Assembly: GCF_037392515.1 (NCBI RefSeq)
Contig: NC_090290.1
Location: 18,675,753 to 18,739,752 of the forward strand
Direction: 5' to 3'
DNA: 64,000 bases
Source of the DNA: Haliotis asinina
Taxonomy: Eukaryota > Mollusca > Gastropoda > Lepetellida > Haliotidae
Below are positions 23,698 to 34,370 of this stretch, piece by piece (the stretch's first letter is position 1; the number at the start of each line of letters is the position of its first letter). A model generated the notes under the pieces. It was not told the DNA's origin, did not search any database, and saw nothing but the letters and a program-made list of their open reading frames with translations. Both the position numbers and the translations under genes were made by a program.

Positions 23698-24588
23698 ATG
23701 GTCCATCAACTCGTTGTCGCTGTGTGTGTGGTGTTGGGGCTCGCCTCTAACCAGGTGGATGCCCAGTGGTGGGGCATGGGTCAAGGTCAAATGGGAGGAA
23801 TGGGAGCTGGTGCAGTTGGTGGAGGAGGGTGGGGCAACAACGTGTTCCAACCGCTGAATCCCAATTTGAGGGAAGACAACACCCTGTACCAGACCTGTAT
23901 CGCCAAAAACTCCAACGGCGACGACATGAAAGTCACCTTCAGCCTTGGCAACAACAACAACTTCAACAACCCGATATTTAACCGATTCGGTGGAGGCCGT
24001 AGCCTGCGTCTCTCAGCTGTCATCGCCTCCAACCCTTCTTCAACTCTCCAAGGTCAGTTCCAGTTTGTCGTCACTGAATACGCCCGCACTGAAGAGGTGT
24101 GTTCCAGTCGTGCTCTCGGCGACATCCTGACCGACCGTACCTGGTGGAGCCAGTCCCGTACTCCCCGCGGCATCCTGGGTACCCAAGTCACCATCTACCA
24201 GGGACAGACCGCCACATCCTCCGAGACCGTGGAGAACCTGTCCTTCGAGGAGCTGACCGGTCGTGGACTGGCTCTATGTCCCTCTCACCAGATCTCTGGG
24301 TCCACCTGCTTGGACGTCATCCCTCTGTGCTGCAAGATCGGCTACGACAGTCGACCTGCCACCACCTCATTCACCAACCAGAACCAGCTCTTCGGCCAGG
24401 GACTTCTCGGCATGCAGAACCCAGGTAGCAACAACGGTATGGGAGGTGGATTCAACCAGGGACTGGGCGGTGGACTGTCTCAGGGAATGAACCAGGGACT
24501 TCCCTCCGGAATGAACGGAGGATTCGGTCAAGGTGGACTCCCCTCGAACAACGCTGGCTCTCCTAACTTAGGGGGTCTCGGGTTGTGA
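23698..24588 (+). CDS. Gene 1: secreted Gly/Met/Gln-rich protein with SOD-like core
   Basis: Single-exon gene, 296 aa. Residues 1-22 form a signal peptide (hydrophobic VVAVCVVLGLA, likely cleaved after VDA). Residues 23-50 are rich in Gly, Met, Gln and Trp. Residues 65-206 form a conserved core with cysteines at 67, 125, 184, 194, 201 and 202. The last 80 residues are Gly/Asn/Gln/Met-rich (GMNQGLPSGMNGG). By eye the core follows Cu/Zn superoxide dismutase: QGQFQFVVTEY..EEVCSS sits where SOD has GKHGFHVHEFG..GCTS, then GILG, ELTGRG and CCKIG match GDLG, IIGR and ACGVIG. The metal-binding histidines are absent, so enzyme activity is unlikely. The start is fixed by the signal peptide and the TATA box upstream. 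The role is inferred only: an extracellular structural or mucus/shell-matrix protein. Confidence 0.9.
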   Translation: MVHQLVVAVCVVLGLASNQVDAQWWGMGQGQMGGMGAGAVGGGGWGNNVFQPLNPNLREDNTLYQTCIAKNSNGDDMKVTFSLGNNNNFNNPIFNRFGGGRSLRLSAVIASNPSSTLQGQFQFVVTEYARTEEVCSSRALGDILTDRTWWSQSRTPRGILGTQVTIYQGQTATSSETVENLSFEELTGRGLALCPSHQISGSTCLDVIPLCCKIGYDSRPATTSFTNQNQLFGQGLLGMQNPGSNNGMGGGFNQGLGGGLSQGMNQGLPSGMNGGFGQGGLPSNNAGSPNLGGLGL

Positions 24589-24793
24589 AGATAGACTCAC
24601 GACTGTCTGAGCGTCTAGAACCTCCATGAACTACTGATGTCACTTTTTTTCCAAGTTGATAGACATCGTTTTATCAAATTTTATGTTTTGGAGAATAGTA
24701 CAATTTTTTTTGTTTACACCACTGAATTGTTTTCAAGTTTTAAAATGTGTCAGCTTCAGTTACCCCGACAGGTATTTATATCAGCGATGTGCG

Positions 24794-24890
24794 CAGTCTA
24801 AGTAAACTTATCCTCAGTACTTTTCGTTACACTCTACTACTCAGTGGTGGAGTGTAACGGAATACACTGACACTAAGTTTACTTAGACTG
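24794..24890. mobile_element. Palindromic Mutator-like MITE (97 bp) in the 3' UTR of gene 1
   Basis: 'cagtctaagtaaactta' at the left end is the reverse complement of the right end. The whole element is nearly one palindrome of two 45-bp arms. It is flanked by the perfect 9-bp duplication 'cgatgtgcg' (24785-24793 and 24891-24899). It lies after the stop codon and before the polyadenylation signals, so it should be transcribed with gene 1. Confidence 0.9.
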
Positions 24891-24949
24891 CGATGTGCGT
24901 TATCAATAGTATGAATGTATTTATTGCAAGGCAGGATCTTGTGTGATTG

Positions 24950-24960
24950 AATAAAATAAA
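24950..24960 (+). terminator. Polyadenylation signals of gene 1
   Basis: Two overlapping AATAAA hexamers, 362 bp after the stop codon. They are the first clear ones downstream of gene 1. Confidence 0.6.
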
Positions 24961-24994
24961 TTATCTATCATATCAAATCCTCCTGTGAATTATT

Positions 24995-25242
24995 GCTGAA
25001 TGACCTTCGTTTTACGCCACTTAAGCAATTAACTCGTGTTAAGAACTTTGATAAATATACACTTGTTCTTATTTATAGAGTGATAAAATAAAACAGGGGT
25101 TACGGGCAGAAACCTCTCCTTGTTCCGGTGATATCATTTGACTAGAATGAAATTCAAGGGAAATACGGGCGGAAGTCCGGGATTAGAACCCTGGTATACA
25201 GCGTGACGAGGGGACGCTTTAACCGCTGGGCTACCCCTAGAG
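24995..25242 (-). mobile_element. SINE-B split by an insertion
   Basis: Tail piece 'cgttttacgccacttaagca' (about 25008-25030) and head piece 25160-25242 ('gggattagaaccctgg', 'ctttaaccgctgggctaccc') are separated by about 130 bp of unrelated AT-rich DNA. Confidence 0.7.
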
Positions 25243-26302
25243 ACAAGAAACTGCTCATGGGACTGAACGGAATCGATAATAAAGCGATTCAGGGATTGTG
25301 TGACTGTCTAACAGCTGCTATATTGACCAGAACATTACTGCATTCGGGGTTTAATAACAAACAAGACTCCTATCGATGTATATACGACGATCTGTGGTAC
25401 TGCTGAGGCAAATAAAATAGAGGGCACACTACACGAACTTTTCTACTCACAATTTCTGCTGAAATCGGTGTCTCCTTCTAAAATTCTTGTGATCTAATAT
25501 TTTTAAGCAAGCTGTGTGATGCTTTACACACAGAACCATAATAATGTATGGTCTGTGTCGTCTGCCCCGAGCGTTGAGGTCACACCACTCGCAGGACATT
25601 GACTGACAGCTGACTTCTTTCACTGACAGGTAATCCCGTGCAGCACGGGAATCTTGCGCAGCACGTGCTAATCGTCATTGAAGTGAACAATTTTCCTTCC
25701 ACTGATTGGAACAAAACGTTAGTGAAAATGAAGTAAATTCTAGGATTTTCAAATCAGGTGAAATAAATACATCCGCTAAAATCCACGAAAACATTAAACA
25801 AAGATAACATAAGTTGACTATAAATACTACATTTGAGATGAGCTCCCTTTACACAACAACGGTTGGGGGTAATTTTCGTGTAATGGTGGGCACATCGACC
25901 ATCGTGATTAAAGGTTGAAATATTTGTTTGAGATGACCTCGATTCGAATTGTCATGCAAATCAATCGTGACAAGTTCATTGTGTACTGTAATGTGATGCA
26001 TTTCCAGCCGGGGGTGGGGGTCATCTCAATTGTTTGGACACATTTTCAACATCTTATTCCTCGCAAAGACACGAGGGTCTGTGGGTGTGCACAGTGGAAT
26101 CTGTTTATGTATTAGTTTGATTGGTAATAATATAATATGTCTTTGTTTAAGGGACCGTTCATATTTCCCGTGTAGGTGGGTGAGGATGATTTTAGGAGAT
26201 GGTTCACCCATTTCGTTCTTCGGGGTAGACGGGTGGGAGAAGGGGGTGTGTTCAACAATTGTGTATGTTGTCATTGATTTTAAACATAACATGCTGGTGT
26301 TT

Positions 26303-26303
<1 letters not shown>
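25243..26303. other. No gene recognised
   Basis: Unique DNA. A short hairpin 'cccgtgcagcacggg' occurs at about 25635-25650. Open frames at 26030-26389 run into the TG microsatellite and look fortuitous. Confidence 0.5.
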
Positions 26304-26356
<53 letters not shown>

Positions 26357-26369
26357 GTGTGCGTGCGTG
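26304..26369. repeat. (TG)n microsatellite
   Basis: About 66 bp of TG repeats, interrupted near the right end by GC dinucleotides. Confidence 0.98.
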
Positions 26370-26549
26370 ACTTTGTACATGCATTTTAGAGGAATCATTC
26401 ATTCGCATTTTGCATGCTTTTCCATAAAAATCATCACAGTAGATGTTTTAATTTTAATAGTTGTTTTCATTGTAAACAACCTTAAGATGGCGGTGACTAT
26501 GTGAATGACACAGACAATGCTGACTCTAAGACCAACGCCATCGTGACAT

Positions 26550-26838
26550 TAGTAAGTTTAGTTTTACGCCGCACTCAGCAGTATTCCAGCTATATGGCGG
26601 GGGTCGGTAAATAATCGAGTCTGGACCAGACAATCCAGTGATCAAATGGACCAGACAATTAAGTGATCAACTGCATGGACATTGATGCGTGTAAGTGAGA
26701 ACAGATGACATGTGTCAGCCAAGTCAGCGAGCCTGTCTACCTCGATCCCGTCAGTCGCCCTTCACGACAAGCATAGTGGCCTTTTATGGCAAGCATGGGT
26801 TGCTGAAGATATATTTTACCCCGAATCTTCACGGGCCC
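26550..26838 (-). mobile_element. SINE-A copy with internal duplication
   Basis: Well preserved from 'gtttagttttacgccgcact' to 'gaatcttcacgggcccc'. The segment 'tggaccagacaat..a.tgatcaa' is present twice in tandem (about 26622-26672), a small internal duplication of about 26 bp. Confidence 0.9.
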
Positions 26839-27197
26839 CATTGGTCAACAGGGAATACATACTGTCTTAAAAGGAGAAGGCTACATTGTGTACTACCCAT
26901 AAAAGTTTTCACTCGCTACTGCTTGACAAGTATTAGACGAGCCACAATCGACCCCAATTTGCATATTTGGGAACGCCCTCCAGAACATTCCATTTGAAAC
27001 AAAAGGGAAACAGGTTGTCATCTAATATTGAAGAGTTCAATTTCGTGTCGTGACGGTGTTTTGCTGATTAAATTGCCCAACGAGACACGTGTTAAACAGT
27101 AGCCTCATCGATTCCACGCCACAGTCAGCATGTATTGCACGTGCTTAATGGCCAATGTACCTGTAGCAACCAAGTCTATTCGTACAGATTACTTGAC

Positions 27198-27275
27198 CCG
27201 CATGTTTGTCACAAACGCGTTCAGGCCTTCGGCGTGACAAGCCAACGCTTTAAATTCTAGGCTACCCGCCACCTT
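27198..27275 (-). mobile_element. SINE-B head fragment
   Basis: 'aggccttcggcgtgacaagc' and 'ctttaaattctaggctaccc' are the reversed tRNA-like head. It abuts the Penelope-like element. Confidence 0.75.
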
Positions 27276-27277
27276 CT

Positions 27278-28597
27278 GGCTTGTTGTTGATCTCTTTGCC
27301 AGTGTTCCCATTAATGAAACCCTGCACATTCTCCGTAACCGCCTTGACACCCTTGACACCCCTCTTGACACAAACCTTTGTACTGACTCCATCCTGCAGC
27401 ACATCTCTAACTCCACCACCTCCACTTACCATGGCCATCTCCATGGCCTTCACTAATCAAACCAACCTGCTGGTTCAGGAAGGTTGATGACACCTTTGTT
27501 GTTCTCCCGCACGACAATGACCCCTCTGAACTTCTCCAACATCTTAACCATCAGCCTCCCCGCATCCAATATACGGTTGAAACTGAAAACAACTCACAGT
27601 TACCCTTTCTTGACGTCCTTGTCACCCGCAATACTGACAACACTATCCAAACCTCTGTCTATCGCAAACCTACCCACACTGACCAATGCCTCCACTTTGA
27701 TTCTAATCACCCCCTCAGAACTAAAACCGGCGTTATCTCCACCCCCACCCGCTGTGCTGTAAACTCTCCCCACTAAACCCGAACTAAATCATCTCAGGCA
27801 CGTCTTTACCCAACCCAACAACTATCCCACTAAACTTGTTGACCGCATCATCAACTCCACCATCAACCCCGCACCTAAATCCAAAACTACTAAGTCTGAT
27901 ATATGACTATGTAATTACATGACTGTGTGTTTGTATTTCTTACTGACAGATGGGTTAATCCATTTAAACAGGGGTAATCTGTATGCTAGAGTGTGTGCAC
28001 TCAACCAGAAAAGTTGTTGTTATAAGCTGTGGAAGTTTTGGGATGTGGAAGTTTTGGGATGTGGAAGTTTTGGGATGTGGAAGTTTTGGGAGGATACCAA
28101 GTCTGACTCAGCACCTGTTCGCATCACTTCCTTACATTGGCAAAACATCACACCACATTAGCTGTCTACTCAAGCAACAAGCAGGTATCGACACATACTT
28201 CACCACAGCCACACCCATCAAAACCATCATCAGGGTATATGGTAGGAAACACCCCACAACAAAACAAGAGCCTAAGGGTGTGGTATACAACATCAGCTGC
28301 AACTGTGGCAGCAACTGCATTGGGGAAACATCCAGACCACTAAACATTCGCATCAAAGAACACAAGACATCAACAAACAAACCAGACAAAAAATCAGCCA
28401 TTTCGGAACACATCACCAAATTTCCTGACCACAAAATCAATTGGGACACTAATAAAACACTCTCCGGCAACAAACATGATTACAAGCAGAGAAAATTGGC
28501 AGAAGCTATTCACATCCACAGACACAACCGTTCTATAAGCAGGGATCAGGGTACATTTCTACCTAACCAATCCGACACTTTAATCAAGAAATATTAA
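27278..28597 (+). pseudogene. Penelope-like retroelement fossil (RT part plus GIY-YIG endonuclease)
   Basis: The first part (27278-27760) translates piecewise to reverse-transcriptase segments typical of Penelope-like elements: VVDLFASVPINETL, VDDTFVVLPHDND, SQLPFLDVLVTR and TSVYRKPTHTDQCLHFDSNH, in more than one frame. The second part is open from 27983 to the stop at 28597 and carries LPYIGKTSHHIS and then a GIY-YIG nuclease motif at about 28274-28370 (GVVYNISCNC, CIGETSRPL, IRIKEHK). RT followed by a C-terminal GIY-YIG domain is diagnostic of the group. The stretch between them is decayed and has gained a small tandem repeat. It cannot encode a working protein. Only the 3' half is present. 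Confidence 0.9.
28030..28092. repeat. 16-bp tandem repeat inside the Penelope fossil
   Basis: Four copies of 'gtggaagttttgggat', the last ending 'ggagg'. They lie between the RT and endonuclease parts. Confidence 0.95.
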
Positions 28598-29060
28598 TTT
28601 CTGACTTCCGTCACTAATCCTCCATTAAATGGTCCCCTCAACACTGTAATCCCCCACCCCACACCCGGCTTCACACTCATTACTGATTATATAATCAACT
28701 CTAGTTATACCCTTTGAATGTTTTTGTTATCTCCTCAATTATGTTGTTGTTATCGTTAATCTCCTCAGCAATATCTCATGTACCTATATATAAACTGTTA
28801 CACCTTTTCCGCCCATATGCTTGAAAACGGTTTACGAATCCATACAGAAACGTCTCCATTGTGAAAATAAAGAAGTTGATCATCCATAAAATTTGTTCCT
28901 TCACCCCTAATTATTATCCTTAATGCACTGCCCGTAAACACTAAGCTATCATCTGCATGATGGCCGTCGTCAGAAATCGTAGTAAAATTGTTGAAGGTTG
29001 TGAAATACAACTTCTAACAGACCTAGCAGAAGATCACATCGGTGTGTCAAACAACAAACT
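28598..29060 (+). other. Probable 3' non-coding tail of the Penelope element
   Basis: Follows the endonuclease stop. It contains 'gtgaaaataaagaagttgat' (28859-28880), a possible polyadenylation region resembling the stretch near 5097-5125. I looked for a hammerhead ribozyme core (CTGATGA with a paired GAAA), which such elements often carry, and did not see one. Confidence 0.4.
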
Positions 29061-29424
29061 AACTTCATTCCTAATGACAAAAAGCAGATATGGGACAAAA
29101 TAATGGCCCAGATCAACACTCTGGGGATAAGCAATAGAACGTCCAAAGAAATAAAGGCAAATATGTTTCAAAATGCCAAATAAGAGAGTTTTCGGGTAGA
29201 TAGTTGATGGAACGTCATGTTGTCTGCCATGATGATACGGCTAATGATACCCCCCACCCCACCCCACACACACCCACCCAAACCTTCATTAGCTTAATGA
29301 TAGATTCATGAAGGGATTCATTTATTAAGGGTTTCATGCAACTGAAGATAATCAGTGATTAACTAATCATAGTATAATTAACGATTAAAGCTTTAATAAA
29401 AGTTTGATACAACCGGATCCTGGG

Positions 29425-29938
29425 CCTCCTTGCACAAAGGACTTAGGCGTTCGTAAGTCATTAGTGAGTAAGTTTAGTTTTATGCCGCAATAAGCAATAT
29501 TCCAGCTATATGGCGACGGTCTGTAAATAATCGATTCTGGACCAGACAACCCAGTGACCAACAACATGAGCATCGATCTGCGCAATTGGGAACCGATGAC
29601 ATGTGTCAGCCAAGTCAGCGAGCCTGGCCACCCGATCCCGTTAGTTGCCTCTTAAGACAAGCATAGTCGCCTTTTATGGTAAGCATGGGTTGCTGAAGAC
29701 CTCTTCTACCCCGGACCTTCACGGGTCACGTAAGTCAAAAAGATAACCTTCAAGCAATGTTAAAGAAGGGGGGCTAAGGTTGACACTAGTAAAGGTTGCT
29801 TCGCGAGTGGAGCCCCTGGACATCCTTCACTAAGCACTTAGGCGTTCGTTAGTCATTAAGATAACCTTAGTGCAATGTTAAAGAATGCTAATTAAGGATA
29901 ACCTTAGTAACAGCTGTTTCGTGAAAGGAGCCCCTGAT
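29425..29938. repeat. Two tandem copies of a dispersed repeat, the first split by a SINE
   Basis: Each copy has 'acttaggcgttcgt(a/t)agtca', 'aagataacctt(c/a)' with 'gcaatgttaaagaa', and an end '(c)gtg(g/a)(a/g)aggagcccctg(g/a)'. Copy 1 is at 29425-29819 without its inserted SINE (29461-29728); copy 2 is at 29830-29938. Confidence 0.8.
29461..29728 (-). mobile_element. SINE-A copy with 9-bp target-site duplication
   Basis: Complete, ending 'cggaccttcacgggtca'. It is flanked by 'cgtaagtca' (29452-29460 and 29729-29737). It was inserted into the first copy of a tandem dispersed repeat, so it is younger than that repeat. Confidence 0.95.
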
Positions 29939-29977
29939 ATAAATATGTAATAATAAACAAACGTAATGAATTTATGT

Positions 29978-29983
29978 TTTATT
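29978..29983 (-). terminator. Polyadenylation signal of gene 2
   Basis: AATAAA on the minus strand, about 220 bp after the stop codon of gene 2. Confidence 0.55.
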
Positions 29984-30203
29984 ACAAAAATATTTTAAGT
30001 AATTGGAAACTCAAATCACATGAAGTCATTAACACACCAACTCATTCCTAAGCAGAAATATTTGTTTCCTCATGAGCAGAACGGATGTTGAAACACAACA
30101 TACATGCATACACGTGAATAATTTTGGATAATTTTGTATAACGCAAGTAATTCAAGACACCATTATTATGCAAAACGAACATCAGGCTGGCATATCACAG
30201 TGT

Positions 30204-31094
30204 CTAGAAGGAGAGTCCCATGTTTGGAGAAACATCGTTGTTTGAGGGGAGTCCACCTTGACCGAATCCTCCGTTCATTCCGGAGGGAAGTCCCTGGTTC
30301 ATTCCCTGAGAAAGTCCGCCGCCCAGTCCCTGGTTGAATCCACTTCCCATACCGTTGTTGCCACCTGGGTTCTGCATGCCGAGAAGTCCCTGGCCGAAGA
30401 GCTGGTTCTGGTTGGTGAATGAGGCGGTGGCAGGTCGACTGTCGTAGCCGATCTTGCAGCACAGAGGGATGACGTCCAAGCAGGTGGACCCAGAGATCTG
30501 GTGAGAGGGACACAGAGCCAGTCCACGACCGGTCAGCTCCTCGAAGGACAGGTTCTCCACGGTCTCGGAGGATGTGGCGGTCTGTCCCTGGTAGATGGTG
30601 AAGGGGGTGCCCACGATGCCGCGGGGAGTACGAGACTGACTCCACCAGGTACGGTCGGTCAGGATATCGCCGAGAGCACGACTGGAACACACCTCTTCAG
30701 TGCGGGAGTATTCAGTGACGACAAACTGGAACTGACCTTGAAGAGTTGAAGAAGGGTTAGAGGCGATGCGAGCTGAGAGACGCAGGTTACGACCTCCACC
30801 GAATCGGTTAAATATCGGGTTGTTGAAGTTGTTGTTGTTGCCAAGGCTGAAGGTGACTTTCATGTCGTCGCCGTTGGAGTTCTTGGCGATACAGGTCTGG
30901 TACAGGGTGTTGTCTTCCCTCAAATTGGGATTCAGCGGTTGGAACACGTTGTTGCCCCACCCTCCTCCACCAACTGCACCAGCTCCCATTCCTCCCATTT
31001 GACCTTGACCTTGACCCATGCCCCACCACTGGGCATCCACCTGGTGAGAGGCGAGCCCCAACACCACACACACAGCGACGAGTTGATGGACCAT
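30204..31094 (-). CDS. Gene 2: secreted Gly/Met/Gln-rich protein with SOD-like core
   Basis: Single exon, 296 aa, same plan as gene 1. The signal peptide has one Val fewer (MVHQLVAVCVVLG). The Gly/Met/Gln segment has GQGQGQ where gene 1 has GQGQ. The core keeps all six cysteines and ends CCKIGYDS. The C-terminus differs (NNDVSPNMGLSF). The open frame continues 33 codons upstream to another ATG, but that ATG lies upstream of the TATA box, so I start at the signal-peptide Met. From about 30520 to 30722 the DNA is almost identical to gene 3, while both flanks differ, suggesting gene conversion. The function is inferred only: extracellular structural protein. Enzyme activity is unlikely for lack of the metal ligands. 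Confidence 0.9.
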   Translation of the reverse strand: MVHQLVAVCVVLGLASHQVDAQWWGMGQGQGQMGGMGAGAVGGGGWGNNVFQPLNPNLREDNTLYQTCIAKNSNGDDMKVTFSLGNNNNFNNPIFNRFGGGRNLRLSARIASNPSSTLQGQFQFVVTEYSRTEEVCSSRALGDILTDRTWWSQSRTPRGIVGTPFTIYQGQTATSSETVENLSFEELTGRGLALCPSHQISGSTCLDVIPLCCKIGYDSRPATASFTNQNQLFGQGLLGMQNPGGNNGMGSGFNQGLGGGLSQGMNQGLPSGMNGGFGQGGLPSNNDVSPNMGLSF

Positions 31095-31149
31095 GTTGTT
31101 TGTGGACTGACTGACCGATTGAGAATGTCTGACCACTGTCGAACTCAGG

Positions 31150-31250
31150 TTATATGTACATCTCTCGAGGTGCGGGGCCATAAATTTGACCAAGGTGTGT
31201 GTGGGTCTTCCTCTTACAACAGCATGACGTCAGAAGCTAATTACCAGCTG
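31150..31250 (-). promoter_or_regulatory. Promoter module of gene 2
   Basis: On the minus strand, in order: CAGCTG and TAATTAG (31236-31250), a CRE-type TGACGTCA (31225-31232), a conserved block with 'aagaggaagacccac', 'ccttggtcaaattta' and 'cgcacctcgagag', and a TATA box CATATAA (31150-31156), 56 bp before the ATG. The same order and spacing recur at genes 4, 5 and 6. Confidence 0.8.
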
Positions 31251-31339
31251 ATTGTTATTGTGAAGCCTCGGGTGAAACTTAATTATAATGGTCATGCAGT
31301 TACACAAACCTGCGCGAGGGTAATCGATATTCTTTGTTA

Positions 31340-31979
31340 AATATCACCAAAATGTCTCGGCAGTCATATGCGACTATGTCATAAGAAAATAGAAATTTGA
31401 AGAAATTGTTGAAGACAGTGGTGCTAATGTACCGTTGGGACTGGGTTTTTTTTTCATTTATTTCAATTTTTTTGGCCACCTGTTACACATGCTTGTAAAT
31501 CGAACACTGGACATACAGCGGGAATGGATAAATAATTTTTTTATGTTATATTTGTTTTATTGATTTTTTTTATTTCAGATTTCAAAGTAAACACAAGTAG
31601 CAATTCTGCGAGGTCTTGGTTCATGTTCTTGACATATATGTGTTGTCTGAAATAAATATTATGGTACTATACTCATATATAGAAGCAAATACAAATAATA
31701 CATACCAAGTTACCGTAAATGTGGTAAGTAAGTCGTATTTCGCTCTTTACATACGAACGTAGGACATCTTGATTTCATTAAATAATATGATAAATAGGTA
31801 ATATATAGTAAAATCTATGCATGTACTAGTATTTTTAAAAACCTTGCCCACCGTGAATACAACTAAACGTATTTTCAGTGAAGACGAGCTCCTATCTATT
31901 ATAAAACAATTAGGCATATGTTTTGTAGCAATACATGTATTCTCTCTATATGACGGCGTCCTGTAACTACATGGTGCAG
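31340..31979. other. No gene recognised
   Basis: AT-rich DNA with poly-T runs near 31446-31470 and 31535-31580. Confidence 0.5.
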
Positions 31980-32104
31980 TTGGGTAGCCCAGTGGTTAAA
32001 ATGTTCGCTCGTCACGCCGGAGACACGGATTCGATTCCCAAAATGGATCTTCATTTACGTGGAATGTTGCTAACAGCAGCGCAAAAGTAAACTCAATCAC
32101 TCTT
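31980..32104 (+). mobile_element. SINE-B copy
   Basis: Good tRNA-like head: A box 'tagcccagtggttaaa', B box 'ggattcgattccc', then a short body and the tail 'cgcaaaagtaaactcaatca'. Confidence 0.9.
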
Positions 32105-32431
32105 ATACCCTCATTACCATCACTTTGTTGTGCTTTTGATTTCTGTACATTTTCAGGCTGTTGGATTCTTGGCGAGTTTTGGTTATTTGATCGAGGTCTT
32201 ACTTTTCGCCTGGAAGCGTGTTGATCCTAAGTCAAGGGCAATCGATAATTTTCACTGAAACACACAAGAGATTTGAGTCAATATTGACTAGAGGCATTAC
32301 AAGAGTTGGCGACTGCGGCAACGTGTCATTATCATGTATTATTATATGACTTCTAATTTTATTTAATCTGATTGGTTTCTGTGACACAATTTGACACAGT
32401 GTTATGTTAATCTCGCGTGAAGTCAATATAA

Positions 32432-32645
32432 TAGTGAGTGAGTTTAGGTTTACGCCATATGGCGGTGGTCTGTAAATAATCAACTTTGGACCAGACAACC
32501 CAGTGATCAAGATCATGAGCATCGATCTACGCAGCTGGGACACGATGACGTGTGTCAAGCGAGCCTGACCACTGTGTCCAGTTAGTCACCTCTTAAGACA
32601 CGCATAGGTTACTGAAGATCAGTTCTCTTCTGGATCTTCACAGAT
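32432..32645 (-). mobile_element. SINE-A copy
   Basis: 'agtgagtgagtttaggttta' to 'gatcttcacagat', with a deletion removing the 'gcactcagcaatattccagc' part of the tail. Confidence 0.85.
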
Positions 32646-32779
32646 AACAGATATGCAGATCTGACCCCACTCGGCTAAAATCATAACGCATAACGTAAAC
32701 TCCTGATCCCTCCTGTTTGTTGCAAATGAACAAAGTAGGCATCGCTACGCCCCTGTGGTGATACTGATTCAGAATTCAG

Positions 32780-32928
32780 TGGGTTTAGTTTTACGCCGCT
32801 TTTAGCAAAATTTCAGCAATATCATGGCGGGGAACACCAGAAATAGGCTTCACACAAATACCCATGTGGGGAATCGAACCCAGGTCTTCGGCGTGACGAG
32901 AGAACGCTTTTATGACTAAGCTACCTTA
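32780..32928 (-). mobile_element. SINE-B copy
   Basis: 'gtttagttttacgccgcttt' through 'tgtggggaatcgaacccagg' to the reversed A box 'atgactaagctacctta'. Confidence 0.9.
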
Positions 32929-32929
32929 G

Positions 32930-33430
32930 TTATATAGTGTATATATAGAGTCGTGTTTTATCTTTGTGTCGCATGAATAAAGAGGAACTATTGACTTAAG
33001 TTTGGACTGACCCAATGATTTATCAACCATGGACAAGTGATATTCACTGAGGAAAAGGTGAATATTCGCTACGGTGCGATCCCCTGTTTGGATCAAAATT
33101 TTTAAAAAAATGTCCTTGCAGTCTGGTGCTGCTAAATTATTGCCCATGTGTGTATAACAGCAATGGAGGAAAATCTTTGTCACCTTCATTTGGTAAGTAT
33201 TGAAAATACAGCATAACATCTCTGCTGCCACATCACGAACGTTATCATGCGGATTTCGCATCCGGCGTAGACGTCGACCCATTTCATCCCACATATATAT
33301 ACCATGTACCATGAGTGAAAGATCCGGTGAATTTGCAGGGCAAGGCAGTGGTTGATCAATGTTTTGCTGATGGAGAGCCATAGCAACCCTAGCCGTGTAA
33401 GGCCGGGCATGATCCTGTTGCAATGTCAAT
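32930..33430 (-). pseudogene. Tc1/mariner-type transposase fragment
   Basis: Minus-strand frame of 167 codons from 33429. It starts inside the catalytic domain with LQQDHARPYTARVAMALHQQ (usual FQQDNARPHTA), then LPCPANSPDLSLM.HGIYMWDEMGRRLRR, corresponding to the SPDLNPIEHLWDELGRRV signature with a short insertion before the WDE. VRDVAAEML follows, and the rest is decayed. The N-terminal DNA-binding half and first catalytic Asp are missing because a SINE-A fragment begins at 33436. Inverted ends were not found. A plain dead DNA transposon. Confidence 0.85.
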
Positions 33431-33435
33431 CATGG

Positions 33436-33512
33436 TGCGTAAGTGAGTTTAGTTTTACGCCGCACTCGGCAATATTCCAGCTGCATGGCGGCGGTCTGTG
33501 AATAATCGACCG
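33436..33512 (-). mobile_element. SINE-A tail fragment
   Basis: 'gtgagtttagttttacgccg' to 'gtctgtgaataatcgac'. It truncates the transposase fossil. Confidence 0.85.
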
Positions 33513-33848
33513 TAACGTTGAAGCAGCGCTCGACAAGGGAGTGTATACCTCCGCCTACTGAACTGCCCAGCACAATGTGATGATTTTTATGGAGTTGCAT
33601 GAACAATGTGAATGCTCCCCCTACCTCCTCCCTCAAAAATTAGTGTATAAAGTAAGTGATTCCCCCACCCCTCCCCTACGCTTGTCATATACCAAATAAA
33701 TGAACGCCCACCCAAAACTCGCCAAACCGTAGCAGTATTAAAGCAGCATTTGCATCTATTTCACGTGTAAAATGAATCTATAGGGTATGAAGAGAGACTA
33801 GATTGCATGATATGATACACAAGTGCGGGAAATATGCCACGATTAACT

Positions 33849-33890
33849 GAGAGAGAAAGAAGAGAGAGAGAGAGAGAGAAAGAGAAAGTG
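33849..33890. repeat. (GA)n microsatellite
   Basis: About 40 bp of GA/GAAA repeats. Confidence 0.95.
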
Positions 33891-34284
33891 GGATAGTGCA
33901 GATGGGGTTGATATATAATGCAGCTGCCACCGTCCTCGGATGCCACCATAACGCAGTTATATGACTTATTCAGCGCTAGAGAGTGGGATCACTGTAGATA
34001 GACCAACATGTGGACGTCCACGCATCAACAACACAACGATAGTTACCTCCGTCATTAGGAACGAGGGTAACGTTTCTTTCGGCGTCTAGTGCTTAGTTCT
34101 TAGTTTGTGTGTGCGCGCGCGAGCGCGTGTGTATCAATATAGTGAGTGTTTTGAATATGTCAACACTTTTGAAATGAATTATGTACATATATACATTTCA
34201 TAATATATCATAATATATATATATTGTTTTTCGGCCCCATTTTCACCAAACTGATCTGTGTTCATCATCAGACATCAATCCTGG

Positions 34285-34370
34285 CCAACATCACGCCAGA
34301 CTTTCATGTGCTTAAGGTTGACACGCCATGTGCTTAAGGTGACACGGCATGGTGTAATTAAATTACTGTA
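34285..34370 (+). repeat. Short 'ccatgtgcttaag' minisatellite at the head of a SINE-A
   Basis: Three copies of a unit with 'catgtgcttaagg(t)tgacac', followed by 'ggtgtaattaaattactgta'. The same unit and the same flank ('ggtgtgattatgttgcagta') precede the SINE-A at 48530, so the two loci share a composite element. Confidence 0.75.

Noticed and set aside
28940-29000. Hammerhead ribozyme in the Penelope 3' tail
   Set aside because: A 'cgtcagaaatcgt' stretch caught the eye, but no CTGATGA core with the matching GAAA and stems is present.
31095-31193. In-frame 33-codon N-terminal extension of genes 2, 4 and 6 (MVKFMAPHLERC or MVKLITPHLERC)
   Set aside because: The upstream ATG lies before the TATA box, and the sequence is the conserved promoter and leader. 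The signal peptide begins at the downstream Met, and gene 5, otherwise the same as gene 4, lacks an open extension in that frame.
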